DNA from: Streptomyces sp. 150FB
GTDB lineage: Bacteria; Actinomycetota; Actinomycetes; Streptomycetales; Streptomycetaceae
Assembly: GCF_000818195.1 (NCBI RefSeq)
Contig: NZ_JTHL01000001.1
Span: 61,071 to 106,322, forward strand
Direction: 5' to 3'
DNA: 45,252 nucleotides
Part shown: positions 44,022-45,252 of the stretch, piece by piece
Layout of the letters: the number at the start of each line of letters is the position of its first letter
Numbering within the stretch: the stretch's first letter is position 1
The notes under the pieces: model-generated
The model's input: the letters and a program-made list of their open reading frames with translations, nothing else
Told to the model about the DNA's origin: nothing
Databases searched by the model: none
Translations under genes and position numbers: made by a program

Positions 44022-44815
44022 ATGAGCGCGGACAGACGTGCCGCCGACGCGTCGGCACGAGGACGCCTCGCCGTACCCCGCCTGGTCGGCCGCGACCGCG
44101 ATCTCTCGCTGCTCGGCCACGCCCTCGACGAACGGCCAGGGCCCGTCGTCATCGCGCGCGAAGCGGGCATCGGGAAGACCCGGCTGCTCCCCGAACTCCT
44201 GTGGCTGCGGCGGGAGACGGCGCTGGTCGCGGTGTGCCCACCGTTCCGGGAGCCGTATACGCTCGGCCCGGTCGTCGACGCCGTACGACGGCTGGCCGGG
44301 CAGGTCACCGGCCTGCCGCTCACCGGACTCGTGGGGGCGCTTCGGCCGCTGTTCCCGGAGTGGGCCGGACAACTGCCGCCCGCCCCCGAGCCGTTGCCCG
44401 ACGCTTCGGCCTCCCGGCACCGGCTGCTCCGCGCGCTCGTGGAACTCGTCGACGTCCTCGGAGTCGGGCTCTTCGTGGTGGAGGACGCCCACTGGGCCGA
44501 CGAGACCACTCTGGAACTGCTGCTGTTGCTGCAGGCCCGGCGCGAGCGCGGCCCCCGGCTGGTCCTCACCTACCGGTCCGAGGACGTCCCGCCGGACTCG
44601 TCGCTGCGCCGGCTGGTCGCGCGGGCCGGTGTCGTCCGGCTGGAGCCCGGCCCGCTGGACACCGCCGGTACGGCACCTGGTGTCCTCGATGCTCGGCGGG
44701 CTGCCCGTCTCCATGGAGTTCGCGGAATTCCTGCGCGGCCACACCGACGGACTGCCGCTCGCGATCGAGGAGTCCGTACGGCTGCTCCACGACCGCGCCG
44801 ACCTGGTCTCTTCGC
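44022..44815 (+). pseudogene. LAL (LuxR-type ATP-binding) regulator, frameshifted N-terminal fragment
   Basis: From ATG 44022 the frame reads LVGRDRDLSLLGHALD, a Walker A (AREAGIGKTRL, with Ala-Arg for the usual Gly), and Walker B LFVVEDAHWADETT, all typical of LAL regulators. At about 44660 the homology moves to the +1 frame (HLVSSMLGG, FAEFLRGHTDGLPLAIEESV, DRADLV), indicating one inserted base near the CACC at 44667. It then stops at about 44810. The TPR middle and LuxR DNA-binding end are missing. Such regulators activate antibiotic clusters. Confidence 0.8.
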
Positions 44816-44829
44816 GCCCGCCTCGGCGG

Positions 44830-45252
44830 CCGACCGCTCCGGGCGGACCACCCTCGGCGTGACCGACGGCGCGTACACCGCTTCGACCGCGAAGGCCACC
44901 GTCGCCCGCGACCAGGTGACCCGGAAGAACTGGAGCCTGGGCGCCGGCCGGATCAGCGTCTCCGGCGATCCGCTGCGGGTCACCCGGCCGCTGGGCCGGT
45001 CGACGGAGCGGACCGTGACGCTCCACAACACCGGTACGGCACCCGTCCACGTGGTGCTCAACCCGCAGGACGGCTCGTACACACCCGATTCACACGCCGG
45101 CAAGACGGTGAACCCCGGCACGCGCACACCGGTCCGGCACGCCGGTGGCGACTTCAGCCGCAAGTCACTGCTCGGCGCGAAGCCGGACGGGCCCGCGACG
45201 CCGAAGGCCGCGGCGCCCACAGCCGCCGGGGCGACCGCGGCGGGGGGTGCCG
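44830..45252 (+). pseudogene. subtilisin-like (S8) peptidase C-terminal fragment, continues past right edge
   Basis: The frame reads GVTDGAYTASTAKATVARDQ, NWSLGAGRISV, LTRPLGRSTERTVTLHNTGT-like sequence (here VTRPLGRSTERTVTLHNTG) and an Ala/Pro linker at the edge. This matches the region after the catalytic domain in large secreted Streptomyces S8 peptidases. There is no catalytic domain and no start of its own. By chance it is in the same frame as the LAL ATG at 44022, giving one stop-free frame from 44022 to the edge. Whether the downstream part is intact cannot be seen. Confidence 0.6.

Noticed and set aside
43506..45050. 514-codon minus-strand open frame
   Set aside because: Covers the LAL and S8 fragments on the opposite strand, where homology is clear; the minus protein has no recognisable domain.
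1..45252. tRNA genes, CRISPR arrays, intact insertion sequences
   Set aside because: No cloverleaf with CCA-end context, no regularly spaced repeats and no transposase motifs were recognised by eye; a tRNAscan or ISfinder search would be decisive.

Overview
The window is high-GC actinobacterial DNA, almost certainly Streptomyces: strong GC third-position bias, GTG starts, ATGA/GTGA overlaps, LacI-controlled CUT1 sugar importers without their own ATPase, MerR and LAL regulators, and a thermolysin-type secreted protease. At least four groups of gene fragments suggest a flexible accessory region such as a chromosome arm. No tRNA, rRNA, CRISPR array or intact transposase was seen.

Layout. (1) 1-8008, minus: the first 2669 codons of a giant trans-AT type I polyketide synthase that runs off the left edge. 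Visible order is DH-like/ACP/degenerate ACP/DH/KS/KR/ACP/KS0. (2) 8568-10294, plus: a divergent SDR dehydrogenase, a conserved hypothetical protein and a possible small ORF. (3) 10455-13180: a histidine-kinase tail fused to a decapitated HlyD/MacA-type adaptor, then an intact MacB-like ATPase and permease. This is the footprint of one deletion. (4) 13315-14250, minus: a MerR regulator with a textbook 19-bp-spacer promoter and apparently leaderless start. (5) 14706-24074: a glycan-use locus with GH38 alpha-mannosidase, two CUT1 permeases, a lipoprotein binding protein, a LacI repressor and a divergent GH5 enzyme. (6) 24102-24935: a frameshifted pentapeptide-repeat gene and a carboxylesterase tail. 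(7) 25290-27032, minus: an M4 metallopeptidase.

(8) 27534-40521, minus: the centrepiece, a near-continuous phosphonate import and C-P lyase cluster, phnD-C-E(fused double)-F-G-H-I1-I2-J-K-L-M followed by an inositol-monophosphatase-like gene. It has two tandem phnI genes, a double PhnE permease in one chain, a PhnL with about 100 extra Thr/Glu/Lys-rich N-terminal residues, and no phnN, phnO or phnP. The terminal phosphatase-like gene may fill part of that missing lower pathway.

(9) 40846-42519: a divergent LysR/SDR pair. (10) 42560-45252: an ABC-exporter remnant, a small secreted protein with its own terminator, and a broken LAL regulator joined to the tail of a subtilisin-like (S8) protease, with the frame running off the right edge.

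How it works together: the phn operon should import phosphonates (PhnD/C/E), attach them to ATP ribose (PhnG/H/I with PhnL), trim pyrophosphate (PhnM) and cleave the C-P bond (PhnJ), under the GntR/UTRA repressor PhnF. The mannoside locus should import mannose-containing oligosaccharides and hydrolyse them with GH38 and GH5 enzymes under LacI control.
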